A DNA stretch of 64,000 nucleotides from Chengkuizengella sediminis (GCF_010078385.1 NZ_SIJC01000001.1:372001-436000); one strand, 5' to 3'; counted from the first letter of the stretch, positions 17,307 through 27,560 are shown. Numbers and translations: made by a program. The notes: generated by a model not told the origin, from the letters alone.

Positions 17307-20300
17307 ATGTCAAAGAAACAAAACAAAAACAAATCAAAAACTATACTTAAGAAATCATTATTTATATCTTTGATAACTTTGAAATGGATTTTAATTATTG
17401 GAATTATTTTTGGTATTTTAGCTGGTGGGGTAGTTTTAGGTTATGTTACCTCAATCGTTAAAGATGAACCTGTACGCTCACCAGAAGAAATGGTGTCTGA
17501 GGTTATGAATAACAATGTCTCAGGATTTGCTTATTTTAATAATGATACGTTGATTGGGCAACTCCGCTCAGCAGAAGATCGTAGAATGATTGAGTTGGAT
17601 GATATACCGCAAGTCATTCAAGATGCTTTTATAGCCACAGAAGATCAGAATTTTGAAAATCATATTGGTTTTGATTTCAAAGGAGTTATCCGCGCTGTAA
17701 AACAGCAAGTATTTAATGAACAAATTCAAACAGGTGGAAGTACAATTACACAACAATTGGCTAGACGAGTATTTTTAAATTTTGACCAAACGATTGATAG
17801 AAAAGTAAAAGAAATCATTCTTTCTGTTCGAATGGAGCAAGTATTAACGAAGGATCAAATTTTAGAAGCATATTTAAATAAAATTGGCTTTGGAACAGGT
17901 TCTAGTGGATATCCTGTTTCTGGGGTAAAAGCAGCGATACAAGGTATCTTTGGATTAGATAATCTAGACGATATCAATATTGCACAAGCAGCATTTTTAG
18001 CTGGGTTACCACAAAATCCTAATAAATATTCACCTTTTACTGGATATGGAGAGTTTGATGAAGAAGGATTCAATTTTGCTATCGAAAGACAAAAACATGT
18101 ATTAAATAGAATGAAAGAGACAGGGGAAATTTCAGAGGCTGAATATAACGAAGCACTGAATTTTGACCTCAAAGCCTCACTTGCTGAGCCTTCTGAAAAA
18201 GCATATACTACCTATCCTTATCTTATGATTGAAATCGAACGAAGAGCAGCTGAAATTTTATACAAACAACAAAATCCTGAATTATCTCAAGAGGAAGTTG
18301 ACTCCGTAGTAGAAGAATATCGTGAAAAAGTAATCAATGGTGGGTTTAAAATTTATACAACGATTGATCAAACCATTTACGATGCTATGCAAGAAATTGC
18401 TCAAAACTCAGATAACTTTGTACCTGATAATGAAAATGGTGTTGAGCAAACTGGTGCAGTGATGATTGACAATAAAACAGGTGCTATATTAGGAATGATT
18501 GAAGGTCGCGGTTATGAAATTGAAGAATATAATCATGCTACTCAAATGAAGCGACAACCGGGTTCATCCATGAAACCTATTGCTGCATACTTACCTGCGA
18601 TCGAATCAGGAGAAATACAACCTGCTTCAATTGTTGATGATATTCCAATCATTCTACCAGATGGATCTAAAGGTGCTCACCTTCCTGTAAATTGGGATTA
18701 CAAATATCATGGATTAATGACTGCTCGTGAGGCATTAAATGAATCATATAATATACCTGCTCTTTATGTATATAGAGATGTGGTTGGAATTGACAATGCT
18801 TTAGATTTTGTTGAACAACTAGGCATCACAACATTAACTGAAGAGGATAGAAATGCACAAACAGGAGTTATCGGAGGATTAGCTTATGGGACAACTGTAG
18901 AAGAGATGGCAAATGCTTATTCAAGTATAGCTAATTACGGTGAGTTTAACGATGCATTTTTAATTGAAAAAATTGAAGATCCAAATGGGAAGATAATTTA
19001 CGAACATCAGCATGCACCTGAAAGATTATTCTCTGAACAGTCCGCTTTTCTAATGACAGATATGTTAAGAACAGCAGTTTCTCAAGGGGCTTCAGGCAGT
19101 CAAATCAGAAATGGTTTTGAAAACTATGGAAAAGTTCCTATCGTAGGTAAAACAGGAACAACAAACCTTAGTCGTGATGTATGGTTTTTAGGATATTCAC
19201 CTGACATTACACTAGGAGTTTGGGCTGGATACGACCAAAATGGATCCTTATATTTTGGCTATGGTCACGCATTAAATGGTGAGTATAGAGCCAAAGAAAT
19301 ATGGTCAAAGGTAATGGACAAAACGATTGAGTTAAAGCCTGAACTGTTTGCAACGACTGAATTTTATCAACCAGAAGGATTAATTAGAAAAACGGTTTCA
19401 AGTAAATCGGGACTGATTCCTTCTGAATTAACTAAACAAGCAGGATTTACAACAACAGATTTATTTGATAAAAGGCATGTACCTACTGAGATGGATGATA
19501 GTTTATCAGAATTACCTGTCATCAGTTATAATGACATCAATTATATCCCTCTTGCTTCTACACCAGACGATATGATTGAAACCAAGATCGTTGTAAATAG
19601 AAGTACTTCATTAAAAGAGTTATATGAGCAAATAGATACAATTTTAAAAGGATATTCGAGTAGTCAGAAACCTAAAAATAGAAATGGATATCCTATGAGG
19701 CTTGAAGACTTCTATCCTACTGACATGGGTTCAACTGCACCGATTGCTGAAGATCCAAGAATAGAGGACGGGAAAAATCCCGAACCTCCATTCAATGTAA
19801 GATTGGAACAAAAAGAAGGAATTAATATTATTACATTTGACCATAGTCCAAGTGAGGATGTAGTAGGTTATCGTTTTTATAGAGATAATGGAAATGGATA
19901 TACACATTCCCAAACGAAACGATACGATGATGAATTGAAATTTAAAGATTATGTTAGTGCATCTGTTGATTATTTTTATTATGTAGTTGCTGTTGATGTC
20001 GCTGGGAATATTTCAGAACCTAAGCAGCTTCAAACAAATATAGATGCTGAATCACCTGAAATTCCTGAGGAAGAGGACGGTGGAGAAGATACAGATGATA
20101 ATGATGAAAATGAGGATACGGACATTGATCTAGGTAATATTGGATCATTACCAAAGGTCCCTACAAATGTTGAAGCTATAAAAGAGGAATTAACTGTAAA
20201 AATTACGTGGAGTGCAAATTCAGTCAATGACAAAGTTTTATATTATGAAATTTATTACAGTGATGAAAAAGATGGAGAATATCAATTTGTCTCCAATGCA

Positions 20301-20411
20301 AATAAAAATTCCTTCGCAGACATTAGTCTTATGGAAAATGGATGGTATCGAATTACCGCAGTAAATAAAACAGGAGCTTCAGCACTATCTGAACCTGTAG
20401 AAGTAAAATAA
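17307..20411 (+). CDS. Class A penicillin-binding protein with C-terminal FnIII domains
   Basis: A bifunctional peptidoglycan synthase of 1034 residues anchored by one membrane helix (about 19-48). The glycosyltransferase domain shows ATEDQNFENHIGFD and GGSTITQQLAR. The transpeptidase domain shows SSMK (Ser420, Lys423), SYN and KTGTT. After the catalytic part come a fibronectin III-like domain at about 825-910, a strongly acidic linker (EDTDDNDENEDTD) and a second FnIII-like domain at about 945-1034. Length and FnIII tail resemble the PBP1A/PBP1b types of Paenibacillaceae. Position between tyrS and acsA is as in related genomes, not the ponA-recU locus. Confidence 0.93.
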   Translation: MSKKQNKNKSKTILKKSLFISLITLKWILIIGIIFGILAGGVVLGYVTSIVKDEPVRSPEEMVSEVMNNNVSGFAYFNNDTLIGQLRSAEDRRMIELDDIPQVIQDAFIATEDQNFENHIGFDFKGVIRAVKQQVFNEQIQTGGSTITQQLARRVFLNFDQTIDRKVKEIILSVRMEQVLTKDQILEAYLNKIGFGTGSSGYPVSGVKAAIQGIFGLDNLDDINIAQAAFLAGLPQNPNKYSPFTGYGEFDEEGFNFAIERQKHVLNRMKETGEISEAEYNEALNFDLKASLAEPSEKAYTTYPYLMIEIERRAAEILYKQQNPELSQEEVDSVVEEYREKVINGGFKIYTTIDQTIYDAMQEIAQNSDNFVPDNENGVEQTGAVMIDNKTGAILGMIEGRGYEIEEYNHATQMKRQPGSSMKPIAAYLPAIESGEIQPASIVDDIPIILPDGSKGAHLPVNWDYKYHGLMTAREALNESYNIPALYVYRDVVGIDNALDFVEQLGITTLTEEDRNAQTGVIGGLAYGTTVEEMANAYSSIANYGEFNDAFLIEKIEDPNGKIIYEHQHAPERLFSEQSAFLMTDMLRTAVSQGASGSQIRNGFENYGKVPIVGKTGTTNLSRDVWFLGYSPDITLGVWAGYDQNGSLYFGYGHALNGEYRAKEIWSKVMDKTIELKPELFATTEFYQPEGLIRKTVSSKSGLIPSELTKQAGFTTTDLFDKRHVPTEMDDSLSELPVISYNDINYIPLASTPDDMIETKIVVNRSTSLKELYEQIDTILKGYSSSQKPKNRNGYPMRLEDFYPTDMGSTAPIAEDPRIEDGKNPEPPFNVRLEQKEGINIITFDHSPSEDVVGYRFYRDNGNGYTHSQTKRYDDELKFKDYVSASVDYFYYVVAVDVAGNISEPKQLQTNIDAESPEIPEEEDGGEDTDDNDENEDTDIDLGNIGSLPKVPTNVEAIKEELTVKITWSANSVNDKVLYYEIYYSDEKDGEYQFVSNANKNSFADISLMENGWYRITAVNKTGASALSEPVEVK

Positions 20412-20423
20412 TTATAAGCTACT

Positions 20424-20473
20424 CAAAAACCCCCTTATCAAAATTCATTATGAATTCAGATAGGGGGTTTTAA
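20424..20473. terminator. Bidirectional terminator between the PBP gene and acsA
   Basis: AAAACCCCCTTATC pairs with GATAGGGGGTTTT around a loop containing GAATTC; the genes are convergent. Confidence 0.85.
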
Positions 20474-20500
20474 ATTCAAAAAGATCTATTCATAAATTAT

Positions 20501-22225
20501 CTAATCTTCGATTGTAGATAAATCTCCAGTTGGGAGGTTTAATTCCCAAGCCTTTAACACACGTCTCATGATTTTACCACTTCTTGTTTTAGGGAGCTTA
20601 TCTTTAAATACAATTTCACGAGGTGCTGCATGAGCAGACAATCCTTCTTTTACATACTGTGAAATCTGTTCTTTTAACTCTTGTGAAGGTTCGTATCCTT
20701 TTCTCAAAGAAATATAAGCTTTAATAATTTCTCCACGTACAGGATCAGGAATTCCAATTACACCGGCTTCTGCAACAGCCGGATGTTCAACCAATTTACT
20801 TTCTACCTCAAATGGACCTACTCTTTCACCAGAAGTATTAATGACATCATCAATTCTACCTTGAAACCAGAAATAACCATCCTCATCACGATAAGCTGAA
20901 TCACCAGATATGTACCAGCCTGGAATTCTAAAATATTCCTCATACTTAGCTTCGTTTTTCCATATTTTCCTCATCATCGAAGGCCATGGGGTTTTAATTG
21001 CTAAGTTCCCCATGTGATACGAAGGGACTTCCTTTCCTTGATCATCAATGATTGCTGCATCCACACCGGGTATAGGTTTACCCATTGAACCAGGTTTGAT
21101 TTCCATCCGAGGATAATTACAAATGAGTTGTCCTCCTGTTTCTGTCATCCACCAAGTATCATGTATTCGCTGATTATATATTTTCAACCCCCAACGAATA
21201 ACCTCAGGATTTAGTGGTTCTCCTACACTTAATACATGTCTAAGACTTGTTAGATCAAATTGTTGGACAACATCGTCTCCTGCTCCCATCAGCATACGAA
21301 ATGCAGTTGGAGCACTGTACCATACCGTAATTTTATATTTTTGAATTGTTTCATACCAATCTTGAGGACTAAATCTACCACCTCTAATCACATTGGTTGC
21401 CCCATTTAACCAAGGAGCAAATATCCCATATGAAGTTCCAGTAACCCATCCGGGATCAGCAGTACACCAATAAATATCATCCTCTTGTAAATCCAAAACG
21501 ATTTTACCAGTATAATAATGCTGAATCATCGCATTGTGTGAGTGAAAAACACCTTTAGGTTTCCCAGTAGAGCCAGAAGTATAGTGAATAATTAAACCAT
21601 CTTCAAGATCAACCCATTCCATTTCAAACTTATCTGAAGCATTTTTCATTTCTTGATTAAAATCCACCTGTCCTTCAGATAAAGAAATATCCTCACCAAC
21701 TAATATGATATGTTTTAAATTTGGAAGATCTGCAACTTGAATTCTATGAAGTAATTCTGGTGTAGTCACTACTGCAACAGCTTCGCTATCCTCCAATCGA
21801 TCTTTCACTGCGGTTTCCATAAAAGCTTCAAATAATGGACCAACGATGGCTCCGTTTTTAATCGCTCCTAGTAAGACAAAATAAAGCTCTGGAGTTCTTG
21901 GCATAAAAATAAAAACACGATCTCCTTTATTTATTCCAAGGTCCTTTAATATATTTCCTGCTTGATTAGATTTCTTTTTCATGTCTGCGAATGTATAGGA
22001 TTCATCACGTATTGAATCACTATAGTATAAAGCAACCTTATCTTTTATCATTGATTCCGCATGTCGATCAATCGCTTCGAAAGCCATATTCACTTTCCCT
22101 GAATCGTGCCAAGAAAAATCCTTTATAATATGCTCCCACTCGAACTCTGAACGATCGGTTTCGTAGTCTTGTAAATTCGCTTCTGAAGCTACTACTTCCA
22201 GCACTTCTTCATTATTTTTCCCCAT
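20501..22225 (-). CDS. acsA: Acetyl-CoA synthetase
   Basis: A 574-residue AMP-forming acyl-CoA ligase that activates acetate to acetyl-CoA. The P-loop-like motif is YTSGSTGKPKGV. WWMTETGGQ and WYISGDSAYRDEDGYFWFQGR follow, and PKTRSGKIMRR near the C-terminus contains the lysine that is acetylated in the family. In Bacillus the divergent acuABC genes that control this acetylation lie next door. Here they are absent and an mtnN-ccpA unit is upstream. A CcpA-binding-like site overlaps the region just before the start. Confidence 0.96.
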   Translation of the reverse strand: MGKNNEEVLEVVASEANLQDYETDRSEFEWEHIIKDFSWHDSGKVNMAFEAIDRHAESMIKDKVALYYSDSIRDESYTFADMKKKSNQAGNILKDLGINKGDRVFIFMPRTPELYFVLLGAIKNGAIVGPLFEAFMETAVKDRLEDSEAVAVVTTPELLHRIQVADLPNLKHIILVGEDISLSEGQVDFNQEMKNASDKFEMEWVDLEDGLIIHYTSGSTGKPKGVFHSHNAMIQHYYTGKIVLDLQEDDIYWCTADPGWVTGTSYGIFAPWLNGATNVIRGGRFSPQDWYETIQKYKITVWYSAPTAFRMLMGAGDDVVQQFDLTSLRHVLSVGEPLNPEVIRWGLKIYNQRIHDTWWMTETGGQLICNYPRMEIKPGSMGKPIPGVDAAIIDDQGKEVPSYHMGNLAIKTPWPSMMRKIWKNEAKYEEYFRIPGWYISGDSAYRDEDGYFWFQGRIDDVINTSGERVGPFEVESKLVEHPAVAEAGVIGIPDPVRGEIIKAYISLRKGYEPSQELKEQISQYVKEGLSAHAAPREIVFKDKLPKTRSGKIMRRVLKAWELNLPTGDLSTIED

Positions 22226-22253
22226 AATCTCCCTCCTATTTCAATAACTATAT

Positions 22254-22267
22254 TGTAAGTGCTTCCA
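22254..22267. promoter_or_regulatory. Candidate cre (CcpA site) upstream of acsA
   Basis: TGTAAGTGCTTCCA fits the relaxed consensus WTGNAANCGNWNNCW with one mismatch (T for the central C). It lies 29-42 bases before the acsA start. acsA is CcpA-repressed in Bacillus, and ccpA is 1 kb upstream here. Confidence 0.55.
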
Positions 22268-22377
22268 TTAAAATATATGAAAACAAACAAATACGATGAA
22301 CATTTTATGACATTTCCATTATATCATATCTACAAGGTGATATATGTCTTACAATAGAGTAAAATAATCCACAAACG

Positions 22378-22403
22378 AAAAAAACCCTCACATTTTGTGA
22401 GGG
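22378..22403 (-). terminator. Terminator overlapping the mtnN stop
   Basis: CCCTCACA / TGTGAGGG stem followed by seven T on the minus strand. The mtnN stop codon lies inside the stem. Confidence 0.85.
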
Positions 22404-23104
22404 GTAATGTTTTTAAACATATGCTCTACAATTTGATAAGAATGTTGAGAGGCTTTTACAACAAACTCTGCAAAATTAACATTTGCTGAACCATCAGCTT
22501 TATCGGACATCGAACGAATAACGACAAATGGAACTGCATTCATGGAGCACACTTGAGCTACTGCTGCCCCTTCCATTTCTGTACAATCCCCATCCATCTG
22601 TTTATATAAATTTCTAACAATCTCACGATCAGCAATAAATTGATCTCCGGATAATACTCTTCCTTTTCGAGTACGATCTTTAAACCACTTTTCACTTGCA
22701 TTGAAAGCTAAATTTACCAACTCATGATCTGCTTTAAAAATAGAGGTTTTATCATAAGGAATCATACCTTTATCAAAACCAAGTGCTGTAGCATCCATAT
22801 CGTGATGCATACAATCCGTAGAGATAAGAATATCACCTATTTGTAGTTCTGGATGAAGAGCACCTGCAACACCTGTAAAAATAACAGCATCTACCATGAA
22901 GGTATCAATTAAAATTTGAGAACATATTGCCGCGTTTACTTTTCCTACACCAGATTTACATAATACGACCTTTGTATCGTGAAAATATCCTTCATAAAAC
23001 TGTATTCCTGCTTTTACAACCGTTTTTGGATTGTCAATATGATCAAGAAATCTTTTTATTTCTTCATCCATTGCACCAATTAATCCTATCTTATTATAAT
23101 TCAT
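22388..23104 (-). CDS. mtnN: 5'-methylthioadenosine/S-adenosylhomocysteine nucleosidase
   Basis: A 238-residue purine-phosphorylase-like nucleosidase that splits adenine from MTA and SAH in methionine salvage and the activated methyl cycle. Motifs: IGLIGAMDEEI at the N-terminus, TGVAGAL, SGDQFIADRE, EMEGAAVAQVC and RSMSDKADGSA with the catalytic Asp. Its ATG overlaps the ccpA stop (TAATG), so it is translationally coupled to ccpA, an unusual partner for this enzyme. Confidence 0.96.
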   Translation of the reverse strand: MNYNKIGLIGAMDEEIKRFLDHIDNPKTVVKAGIQFYEGYFHDTKVVLCKSGVGKVNAAICSQILIDTFMVDAVIFTGVAGALHPELQIGDILISTDCMHHDMDATALGFDKGMIPYDKTSIFKADHELVNLAFNASEKWFKDRTRKGRVLSGDQFIADREIVRNLYKQMDGDCTEMEGAAVAQVCSMNAVPFVVIRSMSDKADGSANVNFAEFVVKASQHSYQIVEHMFKNITPHKM

Positions 23105-24108
23105 TATAAGCTTTTCACGCTATTTCTTTGAATTAGCTCATGTGGTAATATAATTTGAGATTGCTCAATCTCTTCATTCACCATTAGTTTTGTTAAAAGC
23201 CTCATAGAAACAGCACCAATATCATACATCGGTTGTGCAACTGTAGTAAGCAAAGGTCTCACCATAGATGCCATTCTAATATTATCAACACTGATAACAG
23301 AAATATCCTCAGGTACTTTTAATCCTGCATCTTGAATTGCATGAATTGCACCTATAGCCATTTCATCTGTTACAGCAAATACAGCAGTAATGTTTTGTTT
23401 AGATTCTAGGAAGTGCTTCATTTTTTCTAAACCTGAATCATAACGGAAGTTACCTACTTGAATAAGATCTTCATTTACGGTTAGTCCTGCATCTTCAATT
23501 GCTTTGATATACCCTTGATATCTTGCAAACCCTTTAGCTAGATCTTCAAAGTTACCACCAATTAGAGCAATATCACGATGGCCTTCATTTATTAAAGCTT
23601 GTACTGCATCATATGCCGCTTTTTCGTGATCAATATCCACAGATGGTATATTTTCCGATTCTTCTTTCGTTCCACATAATACAATAGGGACACTTGTTGT
23701 TTTAAAAGCATGAATGTGATCTTCTGTTACTGTGCCACCCATAAATAATAATCCATCCACTTGTTTTTCCAACAACGTATTAATCACTTGAATTTCCTTC
23801 TCTTTTTTCTTATCAGAGTTACATAAAATAATATTGTATCGATACATATTGGCAATATCTTCGACACCTCTAGCAACCTCTGAAAATATGGTATTTGAAA
23901 TGTCAGGAATCACTACACCTACCGTAGTCGTTTTCTTACTAGCTAGCCCTCTAGCTACAGCATTTGGACGATATCCTAACTTTTCTATGGCATCGAACAC
24001 CTTTTTACGTGTTTGAGGTTTTACATTCGGGTTGTTATTAACTACCCTCGATACGGTGGCCATGGATACACCTGATTCTCTTGCTACATCATAAATAGTT
24101 ACTGTCAC
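23104..24108 (-). CDS. ccpA: Catabolite control protein A
   Basis: LacI-family regulator of 334 residues. The HTH is TIYDVARESGVSMATVSRVVN; the hinge helix region reads RPNAVARGLASKKTTTVGVV. The core has the CcpA-specific MYRYNIILCNSD and MVRPLLTTVAQPMYDIGA segments that contact HPr-Ser-P. It binds cre sites to repress or activate carbon-use genes. I start at GTG 24108, eight bases from GGAGA. The longer frame starts inside the ribosome site. Candidate cre sites in this window lie before acsA and the TRAP operon. Confidence 0.95.
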   Translation of the reverse strand: MTVTIYDVARESGVSMATVSRVVNNNPNVKPQTRKKVFDAIEKLGYRPNAVARGLASKKTTTVGVVIPDISNTIFSEVARGVEDIANMYRYNIILCNSDKKKEKEIQVINTLLEKQVDGLLFMGGTVTEDHIHAFKTTSVPIVLCGTKEESENIPSVDIDHEKAAYDAVQALINEGHRDIALIGGNFEDLAKGFARYQGYIKAIEDAGLTVNEDLIQVGNFRYDSGLEKMKHFLESKQNITAVFAVTDEMAIGAIHAIQDAGLKVPEDISVISVDNIRMASMVRPLLTTVAQPMYDIGAVSMRLLTKLMVNEEIEQSQIILPHELIQRNSVKSL

Positions 24109-24322
24109 TTTTTCTCTCTCCAATTGTTATATTCTATAGAGATATCATACGATATTATAATCTTATTGTAAACTTTCGGCAGTTTTCACATCTATATAAA
24201 TGAAATACAATTACATAATACACCTAAATAACCGATGAAAACTCATGAAAAGATGTAAATTCTATAACAATTTAACTTGAGAATTTTCAACTTGGGTCAA
24301 ATTTTAAGTTTAAATACTTTTA

Positions 24323-24745
24323 TTATATTTTGTAGATTTTTTCATTAGAAATAATTTGATCTGTGATCTGTAATAAACGTTTCTCAGTTTCCTTAACCCA
24401 CTTTATATCATCTAGGGATTGAGCTAGCAATAATATATCAAGAAGTTCATTAATCCTTTGTTCAATGATATCCTCAATCGGGATGTGTATTAATTCTTTC
24501 TCTGAACTTACAAATAAAAGATGAGCAAACTCATTGATTTCATTAAAAAATATTTGATTCTTGGAATAAGTATGTATTTTTTGTATCAATTCAGTTAAAT
24601 CTTCCTTAACATCCAGCAGCACTTCACTCTCCTCACATTTTTCACATGAAAATATGGGGACATTTTTTATATGTACTTTTTTTGAGTATTTAACTGTTCT
24701 TAATTGAATACTCAGTGTATTACCGCACTTACATTCTTTTTGCAA
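24323..24745 (-). CDS. YgiT-type zinc-finger protein
   Basis: About 140 residues. The N-terminal 40 residues carry two Cys pairs (KCG-type CxC and CEKC), typical of the YgiT/MqsA zinc finger. The rest is helical and acidic, with no HTH. Bacillus YokU-like proteins look similar. The start is TTG 24745 after GGGAG. It is not paired with an MqsR-like toxin, so an antitoxin role is not supported. Confidence 0.65.
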   Translation of the reverse strand: MQKECKCGNTLSIQLRTVKYSKKVHIKNVPIFSCEKCEESEVLLDVKEDLTELIQKIHTYSKNQIFFNEINEFAHLLFVSSEKELIHIPIEDIIEQRINELLDILLLAQSLDDIKWVKETEKRLLQITDQIISNEKIYKI

Positions 24746-24801
24746 ACCAATCACTCCCTATGTGTCAATATTTCGACACTTGATCAGCAAATTCCTGTTC
24801 A

Positions 24802-25245
24802 TCAATCTTGGTAAATATAGGAAGAAATTAGCTTGGAATAAACCTTTTTAAAAGGAGGAATTGAGATAAACACTACCCCAAGAAAAGCTCCAACTGTATC
24901 ATTTCTCAGATCCAAAATCTCAGGTGTTCTTCCAGGTATGTATGACTGATGAATTTCATCGGTAATCCCATATAATAAACACAAACATACAACAATTATT
25001 TTGCCTTGAATTGTATTATATTTTTTTCCTAACCCCAACAATAATAACCAAGAAAGAATGAAATAGGCTACAATATGTCCCCAATTAAAACTATTCATCC
25101 ATGGTAACCATTTTTGAAAAAGAGGTAAAAAAGAATGAAGCTCATCTCCTTGCTGTTGAGAAAGAACAAATATTATAATCATCCAAATAAGAGCTGGGAC
25201 CCATCTTAATAAAATTCGAATTGATTTACTTTTCTGCAAGAACAC
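24802..25245 (-). CDS. VanZ-like membrane protein
   Basis: A 147-residue VanZ-family protein with four predicted membrane helices (about 10-30, 50-70, 78-95, 115-133). Family residues are visible in FVLSQQQGDE and in YGITDEIHQSYIPGRTPEILDLRNDTVGA. VanZ proteins are loosely linked to glycopeptide tolerance and envelope functions; most are uncharacterised. The GTG start lies inside the end of the DJ-1 gene with 20 bases of overlap, indicating cotranscription. Confidence 0.87.
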   Translation of the reverse strand: MFLQKSKSIRILLRWVPALIWMIIIFVLSQQQGDELHSFLPLFQKWLPWMNSFNWGHIVAYFILSWLLLLGLGKKYNTIQGKIIVVCLCLLYGITDEIHQSYIPGRTPEILDLRNDTVGAFLGVVFISIPPFKKVYSKLISSYIYQD

Positions 25246-25750
25246 GTATAAATTCCTTTGTAAAGTTTGGTAAATCAGGAGGTCTTCTCCCAGAAACGAT
25301 ATGGCGGTCTACAACAACTTCCTGATCTATCCAGCTTGCTCCTGCATTTATTAAATCATCTTTTATCCCAGGTGTTGAAGTCATCGTGAACCCTTCACAT
25401 ATTTTTGCTGATATCAAAACCCAGCCGCCATGACAGATGTGAGCAATCGGTTTCTTTGTTTCATGAAACTCTTTAGTTAGACGTAATACATCTTCATATC
25501 TTCTTAATTTATCAGGTGCCCAGCCCCCTGTAACGTATAATCCTATATAATCTCTAGAATCCACTTCATCAAACGCCATCTCTGTAGAAATAGGGATGCC
25601 ATACTTTCCGATATAGGTTTCATTTGCTTTTGGACCCACTAAATCAACTTGGATACCTGCTTCTCTCATTCGTAATACTGGATACCATAATTCAAGATCT
25701 TCAAATTCTTTTTCCACAAAAGCCATCACTTTTTTTCCATGTAATTCCAA
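25226..25750 (-). CDS. DJ-1/PfpI family protein
   Basis: A 174-residue class I glutamine amidotransferase-like protein of the PfpI group (protease, deglycase or chaperone activities reported). The nucleophile elbow is HICHGGW with the catalytic Cys, and an N-terminal FEDLELWYPV supplies the conserved acidic residue. TTG start seven bases after GGAGG. It sits between ptsI and the VanZ gene in one apparent transcription unit. Confidence 0.9.
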   Translation of the reverse strand: MELHGKKVMAFVEKEFEDLELWYPVLRMREAGIQVDLVGPKANETYIGKYGIPISTEMAFDEVDSRDYIGLYVTGGWAPDKLRRYEDVLRLTKEFHETKKPIAHICHGGWVLISAKICEGFTMTSTPGIKDDLINAGASWIDQEVVVDRHIVSGRRPPDLPNFTKEFIRVLAEK

Positions 25751-25765
25751 AATACTACCTCCTTC

Positions 25766-27505
25766 TTAATAAGATACATTCGAATTTGTTTTATCATTCA
25801 TCCTTTTAACTAATTCAGTTATTTCTTCACTTGTTTTACACAATAATATGTCATCAATCATTTGTTTACATTCTGTTTCGTATATGGATAATACTCTCTC
25901 TTTGACTTGTAAAATAGATTGTGAGGACATACTTAATTTATGAACACCTAATCCTATAAAAATAGGTGTTGCATTAAAGTCTCCAGCCATTTCACCACAT
26001 ACACTTATATCAATATTATTTGCTTTAGCTGCATCCACTGTTTGTTTAAGCATTCGAATGACCGCTGGATGAAATGGTTCGTAAAAATCAGCGATATGTT
26101 CATTCATACGATCAACAGCTAATACATATTGAATTAGATCGTTTGTTCCAATACTGAAAAAATCTACTTCTTGAGCTAACAAATCAGCGATTGCAACCGC
26201 ACCTGGAACTTCTATCATGATCCCAATTTCTATGTTTGGGTTAAAATCATAACCTTTTTCAAGTAATTCCTCTTTAGCTTGTTCTAAGATAGAATTCGCT
26301 TTTCTGATTTCTTCTACAGATGAAATCATTGGATACATTATTTTCACATTTCCCATTGCACTTGCTCTTAAAATAGCTTTTAATTGTGTTTTAAAAATGT
26401 CTTTTTGATCCAGTAAAAAACGAATAGCACGATATCCTAAAAAAGGATTATCCTCCTCAGGAAAAGTAACATAATCTAATTGCTTATCTCCACCGATATC
26501 CAATGTTCGAATAATAATTGGCTTACTCCCAAGTTTTTTTACCACATTTTTATAAGCTTTCAGTTGTTCTTCTTCGGACGGGAATTGATCACGATCCATA
26601 TACAAATACTCACTGCGAAATAATCCAACTCCAGATGAATCGTAAGATAAAGCAAAATCTACGTCGTTTTGTGAATTAATATTTATATCTAATTGAATTT
26701 CTTTACCATCCATCGTAGTTGCTGGTACATTGATTATTTTTTGTAAACTTTTTTGCTTCTCTAACCACGTTTGTTTTTTGAGATTGTAAGCTTGTACGAT
26801 TTCTTCGTTTGGATTTACATATACACTACCTTCATCTCCATCTAGAACAATGAAATCACCCGTTTCAATCGTGGTTTCGATCTTACCTTCTAAACCCAAA
26901 ACAGATGGAATTCCTAATGCACGCGCCATGATAGCAGAGTGAGAAGTTTTTCCTCCTGCCATCGTCAGAATTCCTTCCACATGAGAAGGATTTAAATGTG
27001 CTAACTGTGAAGGAGACAGCTCTTTAGCCACTAAAATAAAAGGTTGATTATCCTGGGGTAAAGTAACCTCAGGAGTTCCTAACAAATGTTTAAGCAATCG
27101 ATTACCAACATCTTTAATATCTAAAGCGCGCTCTCTCATATATTCATCATCCAACAAATCAAACATATTTGTAAAATGATCCATCGCTTCTTTAACTGCT
27201 ACTTCTGCTACTTTATATTGACGTTTTATAATTCCTTGAATTTCATCCATAAAAACTGGATCATCCAAAATGGCTAAGTGAACGTCAAAAATTTTCGATT
27301 CTTCACTACCAATCACTTCATTAAATTCTTTTTTTATGTTTGATATTTCATGTTTAGATATTTGTATGCCTTCATATAACCTTTCAAATTCTTTTGCAAA
27401 ATCATTTACACTTATATTCTCTTCATTTAAATCCCAATTCCATGAAGGAAGAACGAACGCTCTACCTATTGCGATACCAGAAGATGCCGCGATTCCTTTA
27501 ACCAA
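25766..27505 (-). CDS. ptsP: Phosphoenolpyruvate-protein phosphotransferase (PTS enzyme I)
   Basis: A 579-residue enzyme I that passes phosphate from PEP to HPr. The active His189 is in GGKTSHSAIMARALGIP. The C-terminal PEP-binding barrel shows LFRSEYLYM, TLDIGGDK, GYRAIRFLL, GTNDLIQYVLAVDR and the catalytic VCGEMAGD Cys. No ptsH adjoins it, unlike the usual ptsHI operon. The start is TTG 27505, six bases after GGGGA. ptsI would be the name if it is the only copy. Confidence 0.93.
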   Translation of the reverse strand: MVKGIAASSGIAIGRAFVLPSWNWDLNEENISVNDFAKEFERLYEGIQISKHEISNIKKEFNEVIGSEESKIFDVHLAILDDPVFMDEIQGIIKRQYKVAEVAVKEAMDHFTNMFDLLDDEYMRERALDIKDVGNRLLKHLLGTPEVTLPQDNQPFILVAKELSPSQLAHLNPSHVEGILTMAGGKTSHSAIMARALGIPSVLGLEGKIETTIETGDFIVLDGDEGSVYVNPNEEIVQAYNLKKQTWLEKQKSLQKIINVPATTMDGKEIQLDININSQNDVDFALSYDSSGVGLFRSEYLYMDRDQFPSEEEQLKAYKNVVKKLGSKPIIIRTLDIGGDKQLDYVTFPEEDNPFLGYRAIRFLLDQKDIFKTQLKAILRASAMGNVKIMYPMISSVEEIRKANSILEQAKEELLEKGYDFNPNIEIGIMIEVPGAVAIADLLAQEVDFFSIGTNDLIQYVLAVDRMNEHIADFYEPFHPAVIRMLKQTVDAAKANNIDISVCGEMAGDFNATPIFIGLGVHKLSMSSQSILQVKERVLSIYETECKQMIDDILLCKTSEEITELVKRMNDKTNSNVSY

Positions 27506-27560
27506 TGTTATTCCCCACCTTCCTACTATATTGATGGTAAATCGTTATCGATATTTTGTC

